Shown here: positions 17,623 through 25,808 of the stretch, one piece after another | How the letters are laid out: each line of letters starts with the position of its first letter | How positions within the stretch are numbered: the stretch's first letter is position 1 | Assembly: GCA_000381625.1 (NCBI GenBank) | Contig: KB906767.1 | Coordinates: 1,280,629-1,344,628, forward strand | Source of the DNA: Bryobacterales bacterium KBS 96 | GTDB taxonomy: Bacteria > Acidobacteriota > Terriglobia > Bryobacterales > Bryobacteraceae | DNA length: 64,000 nt | Reading direction: 5' to 3' | The notes under the pieces: model-generated | The model's input: only the letters and a program-made list of their open reading frames with translations | Told to the model about the DNA's origin: nothing | Database searches by the model: none | Program-made: the position numbers and the translations under genes

Positions 17623-18776
17623 GAGTAGCTGTGCGTTCTTCGAACTTATCCATACTGCGCCTGCGGCTCAACCAGGGATTAATGATTGTCGGAGCGTGGA
17701 CCATTGTCGCGCTGATTTCTCTGACACGCCATTACATGGTGGAAGCCACGCAGCCCATGAACGAACCGTTCTGGAAGCTGTTTCCCATCTGGCTGACCTG
17801 CTACTACTCCTGGATGCTGCTAACGCCGGCCGTTTTCGGCATGGCCCGGCGCTGGCCTCTCGCCAAAAACCGGTGGGGCCGCAATCTCCTGATTCATATT
17901 CCGCTGTCTCTGGCGTTCACCGCCGCCGCCGTATTCCTGAGCCACGCCTTCTATCTGCTGGTGAAACAGCACTCGGAGGCCGGCCTCGGCGCCTACATGC
18001 TGCACGTCCACTTTGTTTCCTACCTGAAGCATTTCCCGTTCTATTGGACAACGCTCGCGGTCGCTAACATGCTTGCCTCGTTCCGGGCCCTGCGCGAAAA
18101 GGAGCGGCTTGCGGCGCAACTCGAACTTGAACGCTCCCGCCTCGAAACAAGCCTGCGGCAGGCGCAATTGGATGCGCTCCGCATGCAGTTGAATCCACAT
18201 TTCCTGTTCAACACGTTGCAAACGATTTCCGTGCTGATGATGGACGATACCCATTCGGCGAACCGCATGCTGGTGCGGTTGAGCGATCTTCTGCGTTCCA
18301 CGCTGCGCAGTTCCGTGGAAGCGATCAGCCCCCTCAGCGAAGAACTCGCGTTTCTGCGCGCCTACCTCGAAATCGAACAGATCCGTTTCGCGGATCGTCT
18401 GCGGGTGCAGTGGAATATCGACCCGTCGACCGAGGCTGCCCTCATCCCCACACTCTTGCTTCAGCCGCTGGTTGAGAATTCGATTCGCCACGGCATCGCC
18501 CGCCTGGCCACGCCTGGGACAATCACGATTTCGAGCCGGAGCGAAGACGAAACTCTCCATTTATCGGTCGCGGATACCGGACCTGGTCTTTCCCAGCAGC
18601 AGGACGATCTGGGCCACGGCATCGGTTTGACCAATACACGCAAGCGCCTGAAGCAACTCTATCCCGAGCATGAAATGGAAATCATCGCCGGGCCAGCCGG
18701 GGGTTTCGAGGTTCGTATCGCGATTCCGCTGGCAATACAAACGCCGGCAACGGCCGGAGAGTTGGTGGCTCAATGA
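17619..18776 (+). CDS. LytS/YehU-type sensor histidine kinase
   Basis: 385 residues. Four membrane segments occupy about residues 20-155. A coiled coil (EKERLAAQLELERSRLETSL) leads to the His_kinase motif ALRMQLNPHFLFNTLQ with the acceptor His near 193. The ATPase part shows PLVENSIRHGI (N box), VADTGPGL and GHGIGLTNTRKRL. This is the 5TM/LytS-like class without HAMP. It overlaps the LytTR regulator by four bases and forms a two-component pair with it. The signal is unknown. Confidence 0.9.
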   Translation: MRVAVRSSNLSILRLRLNQGLMIVGAWTIVALISLTRHYMVEATQPMNEPFWKLFPIWLTCYYSWMLLTPAVFGMARRWPLAKNRWGRNLLIHIPLSLAFTAAAVFLSHAFYLLVKQHSEAGLGAYMLHVHFVSYLKHFPFYWTTLAVANMLASFRALREKERLAAQLELERSRLETSLRQAQLDALRMQLNPHFLFNTLQTISVLMMDDTHSANRMLVRLSDLLRSTLRSSVEAISPLSEELAFLRAYLEIEQIRFADRLRVQWNIDPSTEAALIPTLLLQPLVENSIRHGIARLATPGTITISSRSEDETLHLSVADTGPGLSQQQDDLGHGIGLTNTRKRLKQLYPEHEMEIIAGPAGGFEVRIAIPLAIQTPATAGELVAQ

Positions 18777-19528
18777 TTCGCGTTTTAATTGTCGATGACG
18801 AACCGATTATCCGGCGCGGGCTGCGTAATCATCTCGCAAACCGCGACAACTACGAAGTGATCGGCGAATGCTGCAATGGACGATCGGCTATCGAGCAGAT
18901 CGAAGAATTGAAGCCCGATCTGGTGTTTCTCGACGTCCAGATGCCCGAAGTGGACGGCTTCGGCGTTATTCGCGAAGTTGGCGCCGAAAACATGCCTCCC
19001 GTTGTCTTCATCACCGCCTACGATGAATACGCGGTCAGCGCGTTTGACGTAAATGCGCTGGATTATCTCTTGAAACCATTCGACGAAGATCGTCTGCTGC
19101 GCTGCCTGTCGCGGGTGGAGCAGCGCCTGGCGGAACCGCGCGCCGAATCGGTGCTGGTGCGGCAACTCGCGTCGCTTGTAGCCGGACAGGTAAAGCCGAG
19201 AATTGCCGACCGGCTCGCCATCCGCAACTCCGATCGAATCACGCTGCTGCAAACCGACGAGATCGATTGGATCGAAGCAGCGGATAATTACGTCGAGATC
19301 CACGTCGGCAAACAAGTCCACCTGATGCGCGAGACGTTAAGCAATTTAGAGCAGCGGCTGCAGCCTCACCGTTTCCTGCGTATCCACCGCTCGCGCCTGG
19401 TGAACGCCGATCGGATCAAAGAGATGCACCCGCTCTTTCATGGCGAGTATGAACTCGTGCTGCACGACGGCACACATCTCACCTCAAGCCGCCATTACCG
19501 CGAAGTGCTCCAAAGCCTGCTGGTGTAA
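18773..19528 (+). CDS. LytTR-family response regulator
   Basis: 251 residues. The receiver (about 1-120) has IVDDEP, the acceptor Asp near residue 54 in LVFLDVQMPEVDG, Thr in FITAYDEYAVSAF and Lys in DYLLKPF. The LytTR DNA-binding domain (about 150-250) has DEIDWIEAADNYVEIHVGK, LEQRLQPHRFLRIHRSRLVN and HLTSSRHYREVL. All catalytic residues are present. It is the partner of the upstream LytS-type kinase. Its last 87 bases and the following 150 bases are repeated at 22082-22325. Confidence 0.92.
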   Translation: MIRVLIVDDEPIIRRGLRNHLANRDNYEVIGECCNGRSAIEQIEELKPDLVFLDVQMPEVDGFGVIREVGAENMPPVVFITAYDEYAVSAFDVNALDYLLKPFDEDRLLRCLSRVEQRLAEPRAESVLVRQLASLVAGQVKPRIADRLAIRNSDRITLLQTDEIDWIEAADNYVEIHVGKQVHLMRETLSNLEQRLQPHRFLRIHRSRLVNADRIKEMHPLFHGEYELVLHDGTHLTSSRHYREVLQSLLV

Positions 19529-19677
19529 TCGATCCGGTTGCGCTGAAAGAGATAACCCGCTTGCGAAGCGTAAGGCGGCTCCGTTTCAAGGCAACCTGTA
19601 AACGGAACAGCCACACGCTAGTACGTGGGTTGCATACGAATGGCTATCCGTTTTTGGGACAGCACCGTTCGCCTACG
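19441..19677 (+). repeat. Direct repeat copy A: lytTR 3' end and downstream structured region
   Basis: The last 88 bases of the LytTR gene plus about 150 bases after it match copy B at 22082-22325 along their full length. By eye the coding part is close to nine in ten identical, and the noncoding part is clearly related but with small insertions. After the stop, TCCGTTT and AAACGGA flank a loop beginning CAAGGCAACC, with outer GGC/GCC pairs, giving a stem-loop that could terminate the lytS-lytTR transcript. Confidence 0.8.
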
Positions 19678-20104
19678 AACATAGCCAGACGCGCTCCGCG
19701 CCAATAGCTGGCCCGTTGCGCCATAGTGCTAAGTCGCTCCAACGCGGCTAACTCAAGCCGCCGCAATAAATAGACGATTTATCTGTTGCCGCCGCGCGCC
19801 GATCGTTGCAATGACAGGATTGGCCGCCGGCGTGCCTGCAACAAGCCCGCGTGCAGGCCGAACAAAGGCGAAGGAGAAAAACTCCGCGCGGATATCTCCT
19901 CCATGCTTTTGGCGCTTGCGGGCCCGTCCCTGCGGGCTGCGGAATCGGATGAAGACGTGCGGTTGCCTGCACCGAACCCCGACCGTGAGAGAGCGGACGT
20001 TTCTACCGATCGTCTTCAACGGAGTGGTTATTGACGAACCTTGATTGGAAGCAAACAGCACTGGACAAAAGCCAGTCAAACCCGAATGCATCTAAGAGGA
20101 TTTC
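19678..20104. other. Intergenic stretch without a convincing gene
   Basis: About 430 bases lie between the repeat and the first secreted-protein gene. A short reading frame of 43 codons at 19901-20032 begins with a hydrophobic segment but has no ribosome site or recognisable similarity. AAGAGGA just before 20105 is the ribosome site of the next gene. Confidence 0.5.
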
Positions 20105-20884
20105 ATGTCAAAGCGTACTTTTCAGTTACTGCTGGTTGCCTGTCTGGTTACAGGCATGTTATGGGCAGCGAACGACGCCTTCGTAGGCAGATGGAAGCTC
20201 AACCCATCCAAAAGCAAACTCACTGATCAAATGAAGGTAGAGGTCGCGGGCGCAAATAAGTACGCCATCGATTTTGGCGGCGGCGTTGCCGAAATCGTCG
20301 TGGCCGACGGGAAGGACCAGCCCGGCCGCTTCGGGACAACTCTTGCCATTACCGTCGAGGGGCCCGATACCTGGAAGGTCGTCCGCAAGAGGAACGGCCG
20401 CACGTTGCTTACGGGGATTTGGAAGCTTTCCGAAGACGGCAAGACCCTCAGCGACTCCTTTACAGCTAACCAGCCCAACGGGTCGACGTTTAGCCTGGAC
20501 TATCTGTACAAACGGACGGCCGGGAGCTCAGGTTTCGCGGGCACGTGGGAAAGCACGAGCGAGAAGGTGAACTCGGCCTTCGAGCTTCAGATCCGGCCCT
20601 ACCAGGGTGATGGCTTTTCATTCATTAATCCCGCTCAAGGTTCGACTCAAAACATGAAATTCGATGACAACGATTATCCGAACCTGGGCCCGAATGTGGC
20701 CCCAGGCTCGGCGTCGTCGGGACGCCGGGTGAACGAGCGCACTCTGGAAATAACCGACAAGATCAAAGGCAAGGTCACGGACACCCGGCAGATCGAGATC
20801 TCTCCCGATGGCAAGACCCTGACGATGATCGTGCACGCAGTAGGTCGAAGCAAGCCGAACATCCTTGTGTTTGATCGGGAATAG
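20105..20884 (+). CDS. Secreted lipocalin-like protein of unknown function
   Basis: 259 residues with a signal peptide (SKRTFQLLLVACLVTGMLWA, cleavage near residue 21-22). The mature part has two similar beta-rich halves, each opening with an FxGxW motif: DAFVGRWKLNPSKSKL and SGFAGTWESTSEKVNSAFEL. Residues 75-125 alternate polar and hydrophobic positions, as in a small barrel. Proteins of this type are common in acidobacteria and have no assigned role. AAGAGGA sits 5 bases before the start. It lies between the two direct repeats, together with the next secreted protein. Confidence 0.75.
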   Translation: MSKRTFQLLLVACLVTGMLWAANDAFVGRWKLNPSKSKLTDQMKVEVAGANKYAIDFGGGVAEIVVADGKDQPGRFGTTLAITVEGPDTWKVVRKRNGRTLLTGIWKLSEDGKTLSDSFTANQPNGSTFSLDYLYKRTAGSSGFAGTWESTSEKVNSAFELQIRPYQGDGFSFINPAQGSTQNMKFDDNDYPNLGPNVAPGSASSGRRVNERTLEITDKIKGKVTDTRQIEISPDGKTLTMIVHAVGRSKPNILVFDRE

Positions 20885-20961
20885 AAGAGCGGGCCGGCGG
20901 CGCGTGTATCCGTTCGCTCCGCCCGCGCGCTTCTCCATAGAGGCTGGCGAGGGGGAATTCA

Positions 20962-22071
20962 ATGAAATTCACAATGATGTACAAGTTTGCGTCGCTGCGG
21001 AGGAAAGCGGACGTTCGCTGCATTCCGCGTCGGATTGAGAACAACGTGTATCGAGTCGCACGGGTAGGACACCGGGCACTTCCGGTCTTTGCGATTTTAC
21101 TGGCCTGCGCCAGCTTCGCTCAGGCTGCCTCCAACGTTCAAACGTTTGCACTGAGCGACAGCAAGGATCTGGTCTTGGTTAACGTGAAGGCCGACGCAGT
21201 CGAATACAACGGGCGTAAGGCTGTGCGCCTCACCAGCAATCCGGGAAAGGACGGCTTCGCACTTCTGCGGGGCACGGACTTTCAGGATGGAACCATCGAT
21301 GGGGACATTGCCTTGAAGATCACCACGCCGCCGGGCGTAAGGATGCCCGGTTTTTTCGGCATCGCCTTCCGGGCGCGACCGGACGCATCGCGTTACGAAC
21401 TCTTCTATCTGCGACCGGGGAACGCCCGCTCGGATGACCAGGCGATGCGAAACCATTCGGTGCAATACAGCTCCGAGCCGGACTTCGGCTGGTACAAACT
21501 GCGCCGCCAGTGGCCTGCGGTTTACGAAACCTACGCGCCCTTGAAAGTGGAGACCTGGACGAATGTCAGGATCGAAGTCGAAGGCCGCTCCGCCAAGCTC
21601 TATTTAAACGGATCGGAGCAACCAACCCTCGTCGTGGATGGCCTTAAGGGTGAGGATTTGCGTGGTGGCGTCGCGCTGTGGGGTTACCAAGGCGAGGAGG
21701 CGTATTTCTCCAATTTCCGCATCACTAACTCGACCCCGCTGCCTGTGAAGAATAGCTCGGATGCGAGCGGCACGTGGCAGGTGAGGTTTTTGAGCGACAC
21801 CGGACCTTTCGAGGGCGCTCTGCAACTCGAACGAGATGGGGGCAAGGTGACGGGGACATGGTCCGGCGCTCTCGGTAATGCGCGCCCTGTTACTGGAACG
21901 TGGCGGAACGGCTACGTCGAGCTGAACTTTGACGCGGAATGGAAATTTCCGCATCTCCAGGGCCATGGCGCCGCGACGCTCGCCGGATGGATCGACGGCG
22001 ATTCTGCCGCTGGCCGCATGAAAGTGGAAGGCCTGACCGATGGCCGATGGACGGCAACTCGGAAGCCATAG
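20962..22071 (+). CDS. Secreted protein with a concanavalin/LamG-like domain
   Basis: 369 residues. A long N-terminal leader (about 53 residues, basic then hydrophobic VFAILLACASFAQAAS) suggests a Sec signal with an extended n-region; an internal Met at 5-6 is a possible start. The central part (about 60-265) looks like a laminin-G/DUF1080-like sandwich: GTIDGDIALKI, GIAFRARPDASRYELFYLRP, WTNVRIEVEGRSAKLYLNGS and GGVALWGYQGEEAYFSNFRI. The C-terminal 90 residues (SGTWQVRFLSDTGPFEGALQ) form another small beta domain. It could bind a carbohydrate or lipid; no catalytic residues can be named. A GGGGG ribosome site is 7 bases upstream. Confidence 0.75.
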   Translation: MKFTMMYKFASLRRKADVRCIPRRIENNVYRVARVGHRALPVFAILLACASFAQAASNVQTFALSDSKDLVLVNVKADAVEYNGRKAVRLTSNPGKDGFALLRGTDFQDGTIDGDIALKITTPPGVRMPGFFGIAFRARPDASRYELFYLRPGNARSDDQAMRNHSVQYSSEPDFGWYKLRRQWPAVYETYAPLKVETWTNVRIEVEGRSAKLYLNGSEQPTLVVDGLKGEDLRGGVALWGYQGEEAYFSNFRITNSTPLPVKNSSDASGTWQVRFLSDTGPFEGALQLERDGGKVTGTWSGALGNARPVTGTWRNGYVELNFDAEWKFPHLQGHGAATLAGWIDGDSAAGRMKVEGLTDGRWTATRKP

Positions 22072-22081
22072 CGAATTGATT

Positions 22082-22325
22082 TGGCGAGTATGAACTCGCG
22101 CTGCACGACGGGACACATTTCACATCGAGGCCTCATTACCGCGAAGTGCTCCAAGGCCCCGCTGTGTGGTCGATGTGGTGGCGCTAAAACGATTGTTCGA
22201 AATGACCCGCTTGCTTAAAGGCGGCTCCGTGTCAAGGCAACCTACAAGCGGAGCCGCCGCACGTTGGTGCGCGGGTTGGGTAACGGATGACTATCCGCTT
22301 TCGGACAGCACTGTCCGCCTACAGG
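22082..22325 (+). repeat. Direct repeat copy B: lytTR gene fragment plus stem-loops
   Basis: The first 85 or so bases match the end of the LytTR gene at 19441 but are frameshifted and lack a start, so they are a gene fragment. The rest matches the region after lytTR. Three hairpins are clear here: GGCGGCTCCG/CGGAGCCGCC (ten perfect pairs, around 22222-22256), CGGAT/ATCCG (around 22283-22296) and CGGACAG/CTGTCCG (around 22302-22317). It ends about 50 bases before the PadR gene of pair 2 and also accounts for most of the otherwise empty 22072-22377. Confidence 0.8.
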
Positions 22326-22377
22326 CGTATCGGGCTACAGCACACCATAGCTGGCTTTGTAATAAGATATCTTGGGT

Positions 22378-22707
22378 ATGGCAAAAACCGATGCGCTTCA
22401 AGGCTCCCTCGATTTGCTGGTGCTGAAGATTCTTTCTCGTCGCGCGCCCCTGCACGGCTACGGGATTATGACCGCGATCGAGGAGATTTCCGGCGATGCG
22501 CTGCGGGTAGAAGAAGGCTCAATCTATCCCGCGCTGCATCGTATGGAAGAGGCCGGTTTGGTCCGCGCCAAATGGATCGAAAAATCAAATGGCCGCCGCG
22601 CGCGCAGCTATGAAATGACAGCCCGTGGCCGCAAACAGCTTACGAGCGAAGAAGCTCGCTGGACCGCGGTTACCAGCGCTGTGCAGCGTGTTCTCAAGCT
22701 GGCGTGA
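22378..22707 (+). CDS. PadR-family transcriptional regulator (pair 2)
   Basis: 109 residues from ATG 22378. Motifs: GSLDLLVLKILSRRAPLHGYG, EISGDALRVEEGSIYPALHR, then SYEMTARGRKQL. It is a close relative of the pair 1 regulator. Just upstream, AAGATATCTT (22364-22373) is a perfect ten-base palindrome that could be an operator, and TAAGAT (22362-22367) could be a -10 at leaderless distance. No ribosome site is visible. The ADOP gene starts 12 bp downstream with GAGGAGA. Confidence 0.88.
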   Translation: MAKTDALQGSLDLLVLKILSRRAPLHGYGIMTAIEEISGDALRVEEGSIYPALHRMEEAGLVRAKWIEKSNGRRARSYEMTARGRKQLTSEEARWTAVTSAVQRVLKLA

Positions 22708-22719
22708 GGAGAACAACCC

Positions 22720-25380
22720 ATGTCGTGGATCGGACGGTTTACAAATCTCTTCCGGCGAGACCGGCTCCATGAAGAAATCGCAGAGGAATTGGCCTCGCAC
22801 ATCGCGGAAGCGGTCGAACGAGGCCGTTCTGCCGGCGAGGTCCGTAAGGCGTTTGGTAACGAGCTTTTGCAACGGGAACGCAGCCGTGACATCAAACTTG
22901 TGCCGTGGCTCGACTCGCTGGCTTCGGATGTGGTTTTCGGATGGCGGCAGCTTCGCAAACGTCCGGCCGTCAGCACCGCTGCGATTTTATCGCTCGCTTT
23001 GGCGATCGGCGCCACGACTGCGGCCTTTCGTCTGGTTGACGCCGTCCTGCTGCGCACCTTGCCCGTCGCCCATCCGGACCGGCTGTTCTATTTGGCGGTA
23101 AATTACGTCGACCGCGACGGCCAACCAGACTATCGCGACGATTTCGACTACCCGACATTCCAGAAATACCGGGAGGCGGTGGCGGACCGCGCGGATTTGA
23201 TGGTTGTCGGAATCAACGCGCGACAGGACGTGGTCTTTGGGTCCGCCGCCGAACCGGAAAGGGTGTATCGGCAATATATTTCCGGTAACGTCTTCAATGT
23301 TTTCAGCTTGCAAGCGGCTCTCGGCCGTCTTATCGCACCCTACGACGATCTCACGACCGGCGGAAGTCCAGTGGCAGTCTTGAGCTACGAATATTGGACA
23401 CGCCGCTTCGCACGCGATCCCGGCGTTCTCGGAAAGACGTTTCGAATGGGGAGTGATCTCTTCCGGATCGTCGGAGTGGCGCCACGGGGTTTCATCGGAA
23501 CGGAGCCAGGCGCGGTCACCGACGTTTTCGTACCAGCGATGATGAACACGGAAGCGATCCATAGCCTCGGCTGGTCCTGGTTTCGAATCTGGATGCATCC
23601 CAAACCGGGATTCTCGGCGGAGCAGGTTCGACAGCTATTGCAGGTCTTCTTCCTGCGCGAGCACCAGGAACGCCTCAAGGAGTTTGACTCCCGCACAGCC
23701 AAAACGGCGATCAAGGCTTTTCTCAATGAGAAACTCCTGCTCCTCCCTGCGGCCTCGGGGGCCTCAGATGTCAAACGGCAATACCGCCGTCCCCTGCTCA
23801 TTCTGGCCGCGCTCGTGATCTTGGTTCTTCTGATCGCCTGTATGAATGTCGGTAATCTGCTGGCTGCCCAAGCCGCGGCGCGCGCTCGCGAGATGGCGCT
23901 GCGCGTATCGATCGGCGCGGGGCAATGGCGGCTGATCCAGTTGGTGCTGATGGAAAGCACGCTGCTGGCAGCGATCGCCTCGGCTCTCGGCACGTTCTTT
24001 GCTTCTTGGTCGGCGCCGTTGGTGGTTTCCATGCTGCACGTGCCGGAAGATCCCGTGCGTCTGGTTCTCAATTCCGGTTGGCGAAGCCTGGCGTTTAGTG
24101 TTGCGCTCACGTCGTTAGTCGCCCTACTGTTTGGGCTGGCGCCGGCGCTCCGGGCATCGGGCGTGAAGCCGATAAGCGCGCTTAAAGGCGGCCAGGAACC
24201 ACCGTCACGCCGCCGCGGGATGAAGGCGCTATTGGCTGCCCAGATGGCGTTTTGTGTCCTGGTGCAATTCGTCGCGGGACTGTTTGTCGCGAGTTTCCAG
24301 CGGCTGTCAAACCGGCCGCTGGGGTTCTCGGCCGAGCATGTTCTGGTAATGGACTTGTCAGCCTCCCAAAAGCAGCCGCTGCAAGTCTGGATGCAAATGG
24401 CGGATCAGTTGCACGGCACGCCCGGCGTACAGTCTGCCGCGCTTGCGGGGTGGCCGCTGTTGAGCCGTAACCGCTGGACTGAGATGGGTGTGCGCGTTCC
24501 TGGCAAGCTGACCGAGGGTCGCCCGTCGTATGTTCTCGACGTTTCTCCCGGCTTTTTTGAAACCATGCGCATCGACCAAATCGATGGACGCGATTTCCGG
24601 CGCGGCGATCTTCCTCCGCGATTAGGCGCGTCGACGCAGCCGTTGCCGGGAGTTGGCATCGTCAATGAGGCTTTCGCACGCGTCTATTTCAAAGGAGAGA
24701 ATCCGGTAGGCAGATCCCTGTGGCTCCCTATCGCTAAGGACCTCTCCGCGCCGATGCAGATCGTTGGCTACGTGCGCGACGCAGTCTATTACGACGTGCG
24801 CGAGCGGGTGCATCCCACGATGTATCTGCCGATGAACCCCAGACAACACGACGCGTTTCTGGTGCGGACCGCCGGCGATCCGCTGGCGCTGGCGCCTACC
24901 TTGCGGAGCCTCGTTTTAAAGGCGCGTTCCGATTTTCAAGTACACACAATCGAAACCCAAAGCGACTTCATTCGGTGGCAAATGCTCCGCGAACGGCTGC
25001 TCGCCACGCTCTCGCTATTCTTCGCCATCGTTGCGCTGCTGCTGGCGGTGGTTGGACTGTATGGCTTGCTCAACTATTTGGTCACCCAGCAACGGCGGGA
25101 AATCGGCATTCGGATAGCTCTGGGTGCTCGCCCCACGCAGGTTGTCCGCCGGGTCACGACCGATCTGCTCGCCATGGTTTCGTTCGGCCTCTTCCTTGGA
25201 CTTGCTGGAGGTTTAGCCTGCGGGCGTTTCGTCGAAAGCATTTTGTACGAGGTCAAGCCGACCGACCCGGCCGCCGCCGCGCCCCTGCTGGCTCTTTTCG
25301 CGGCGGCATTGCTAGCAGTTCTTCCTCCGGCAATTCGAGCCGTGCATATTGATCCCGCTGAGACGCTAAGGAGCGAGTGA
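22720..25380 (+). CDS. ADOP-type large ABC transporter permease (pair 2)
   Basis: 886 residues with the same order as pair 1: prefix domain (RLHEEIAEELASHIAEA), first membrane helix near ILSLALAIGATTAAF, MacB-like periplasmic core, FtsX block (LLILAALVILVLLIACMNVG), second core, and last FtsX block (FFAIVALLLAVVGLYGLLNY) ending RAVHIDPAETLRSE. No ATPase is linked. The prefix domain is shorter than in pair 1. Sequence differs widely from pairs 1 and 3, so these are old paralogs rather than recent duplicates. Confidence 0.9.
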   Translation: MSWIGRFTNLFRRDRLHEEIAEELASHIAEAVERGRSAGEVRKAFGNELLQRERSRDIKLVPWLDSLASDVVFGWRQLRKRPAVSTAAILSLALAIGATTAAFRLVDAVLLRTLPVAHPDRLFYLAVNYVDRDGQPDYRDDFDYPTFQKYREAVADRADLMVVGINARQDVVFGSAAEPERVYRQYISGNVFNVFSLQAALGRLIAPYDDLTTGGSPVAVLSYEYWTRRFARDPGVLGKTFRMGSDLFRIVGVAPRGFIGTEPGAVTDVFVPAMMNTEAIHSLGWSWFRIWMHPKPGFSAEQVRQLLQVFFLREHQERLKEFDSRTAKTAIKAFLNEKLLLLPAASGASDVKRQYRRPLLILAALVILVLLIACMNVGNLLAAQAAARAREMALRVSIGAGQWRLIQLVLMESTLLAAIASALGTFFASWSAPLVVSMLHVPEDPVRLVLNSGWRSLAFSVALTSLVALLFGLAPALRASGVKPISALKGGQEPPSRRRGMKALLAAQMAFCVLVQFVAGLFVASFQRLSNRPLGFSAEHVLVMDLSASQKQPLQVWMQMADQLHGTPGVQSAALAGWPLLSRNRWTEMGVRVPGKLTEGRPSYVLDVSPGFFETMRIDQIDGRDFRRGDLPPRLGASTQPLPGVGIVNEAFARVYFKGENPVGRSLWLPIAKDLSAPMQIVGYVRDAVYYDVRERVHPTMYLPMNPRQHDAFLVRTAGDPLALAPTLRSLVLKARSDFQVHTIETQSDFIRWQMLRERLLATLSLFFAIVALLLAVVGLYGLLNYLVTQQRREIGIRIALGARPTQVVRRVTTDLLAMVSFGLFLGLAGGLACGRFVESILYEVKPTDPAAAAPLLALFAAALLAVLPPAIRAVHIDPAETLRSE

Positions 25381-25409
25381 AATAGCACGTACCATTTGGC
25401 AATCACATC

Positions 25410-25439
25410 TTGACAGTCATAATAAAGGCAGGCTATGCT
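25410..25439 (+). promoter_or_regulatory. Promoter of PadR/ADOP pair 3
   Basis: TTGACA (25410-25415) and TATGCT (25434-25439) are 18 bases apart. The PadR start at 25470 lies about 25 bases past the predicted transcript start. The previous ADOP gene ends at 25380, so pair 3 has its own promoter. Confidence 0.6.
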
Positions 25440-25469
25440 GGGCCGTATCTCCTTTTCGGAATATCAACG

Positions 25470-25805
25470 ATGTACGAACCGAATACAGATGTAATCCAGG
25501 GCACGCTGGACATGCTCATTCTCAAGACGCTCAGCCTTGAACCCATGCACGGCTTCGGCATTGCCCGCCGGATTGAGCAGATATCGCGCGGTGTCTTCAA
25601 AGTGAATCCAGGATCGCTGCTCACGGCATTCCAGAGGCTGGAGCGCGTCGGATGGCTGAATTCCGAGTGGCGCCAAACAGACAAGTCGCGCCGGGCGAAG
25701 TTCTATTCGCTGACCCGTTCGGGACGAAAGCAGCTTGAAATTGAGACGACGAACTGGAACCGCCGGGCGTCCGCGATAGCACGTCTCCTGAAAGCCGAGG
25801 GATAA
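25470..25805 (+). CDS. PadR-family transcriptional regulator (pair 3)
   Basis: 111 residues from ATG 25470 (MYEPNTDVIQGTLDMLIL), the start that matches family length; a longer reading from 25410 would begin on the promoter -35 box. Motifs: LKTLSLEPMHGFGIARRIEQ, then GSLLTAFQRLERVGWL and FYSLTRSGRKQLEIE. The recognition region has SLLTAFQRL where the other two have SLYPALHRM or SIYPALHRM. The ADOP gene starts 3 bp after the stop. Confidence 0.88.
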   Translation: MYEPNTDVIQGTLDMLILKTLSLEPMHGFGIARRIEQISRGVFKVNPGSLLTAFQRLERVGWLNSEWRQTDKSRRAKFYSLTRSGRKQLEIETTNWNRRASAIARLLKAEG

Positions 25806-25808
25806 ACG

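Noticed and set aside
17820-18560. Minus-strand frame of 246 codons
   Set aside because: Antisense to the LytS-type kinase; no domain.
19753-20091. Frames on both strands in the gap before the secreted genes
   Set aside because: No ribosome site, no known domain, strongly biased composition. The short plus frame at 19901 starts with a hydrophobic piece but is too weak to call.
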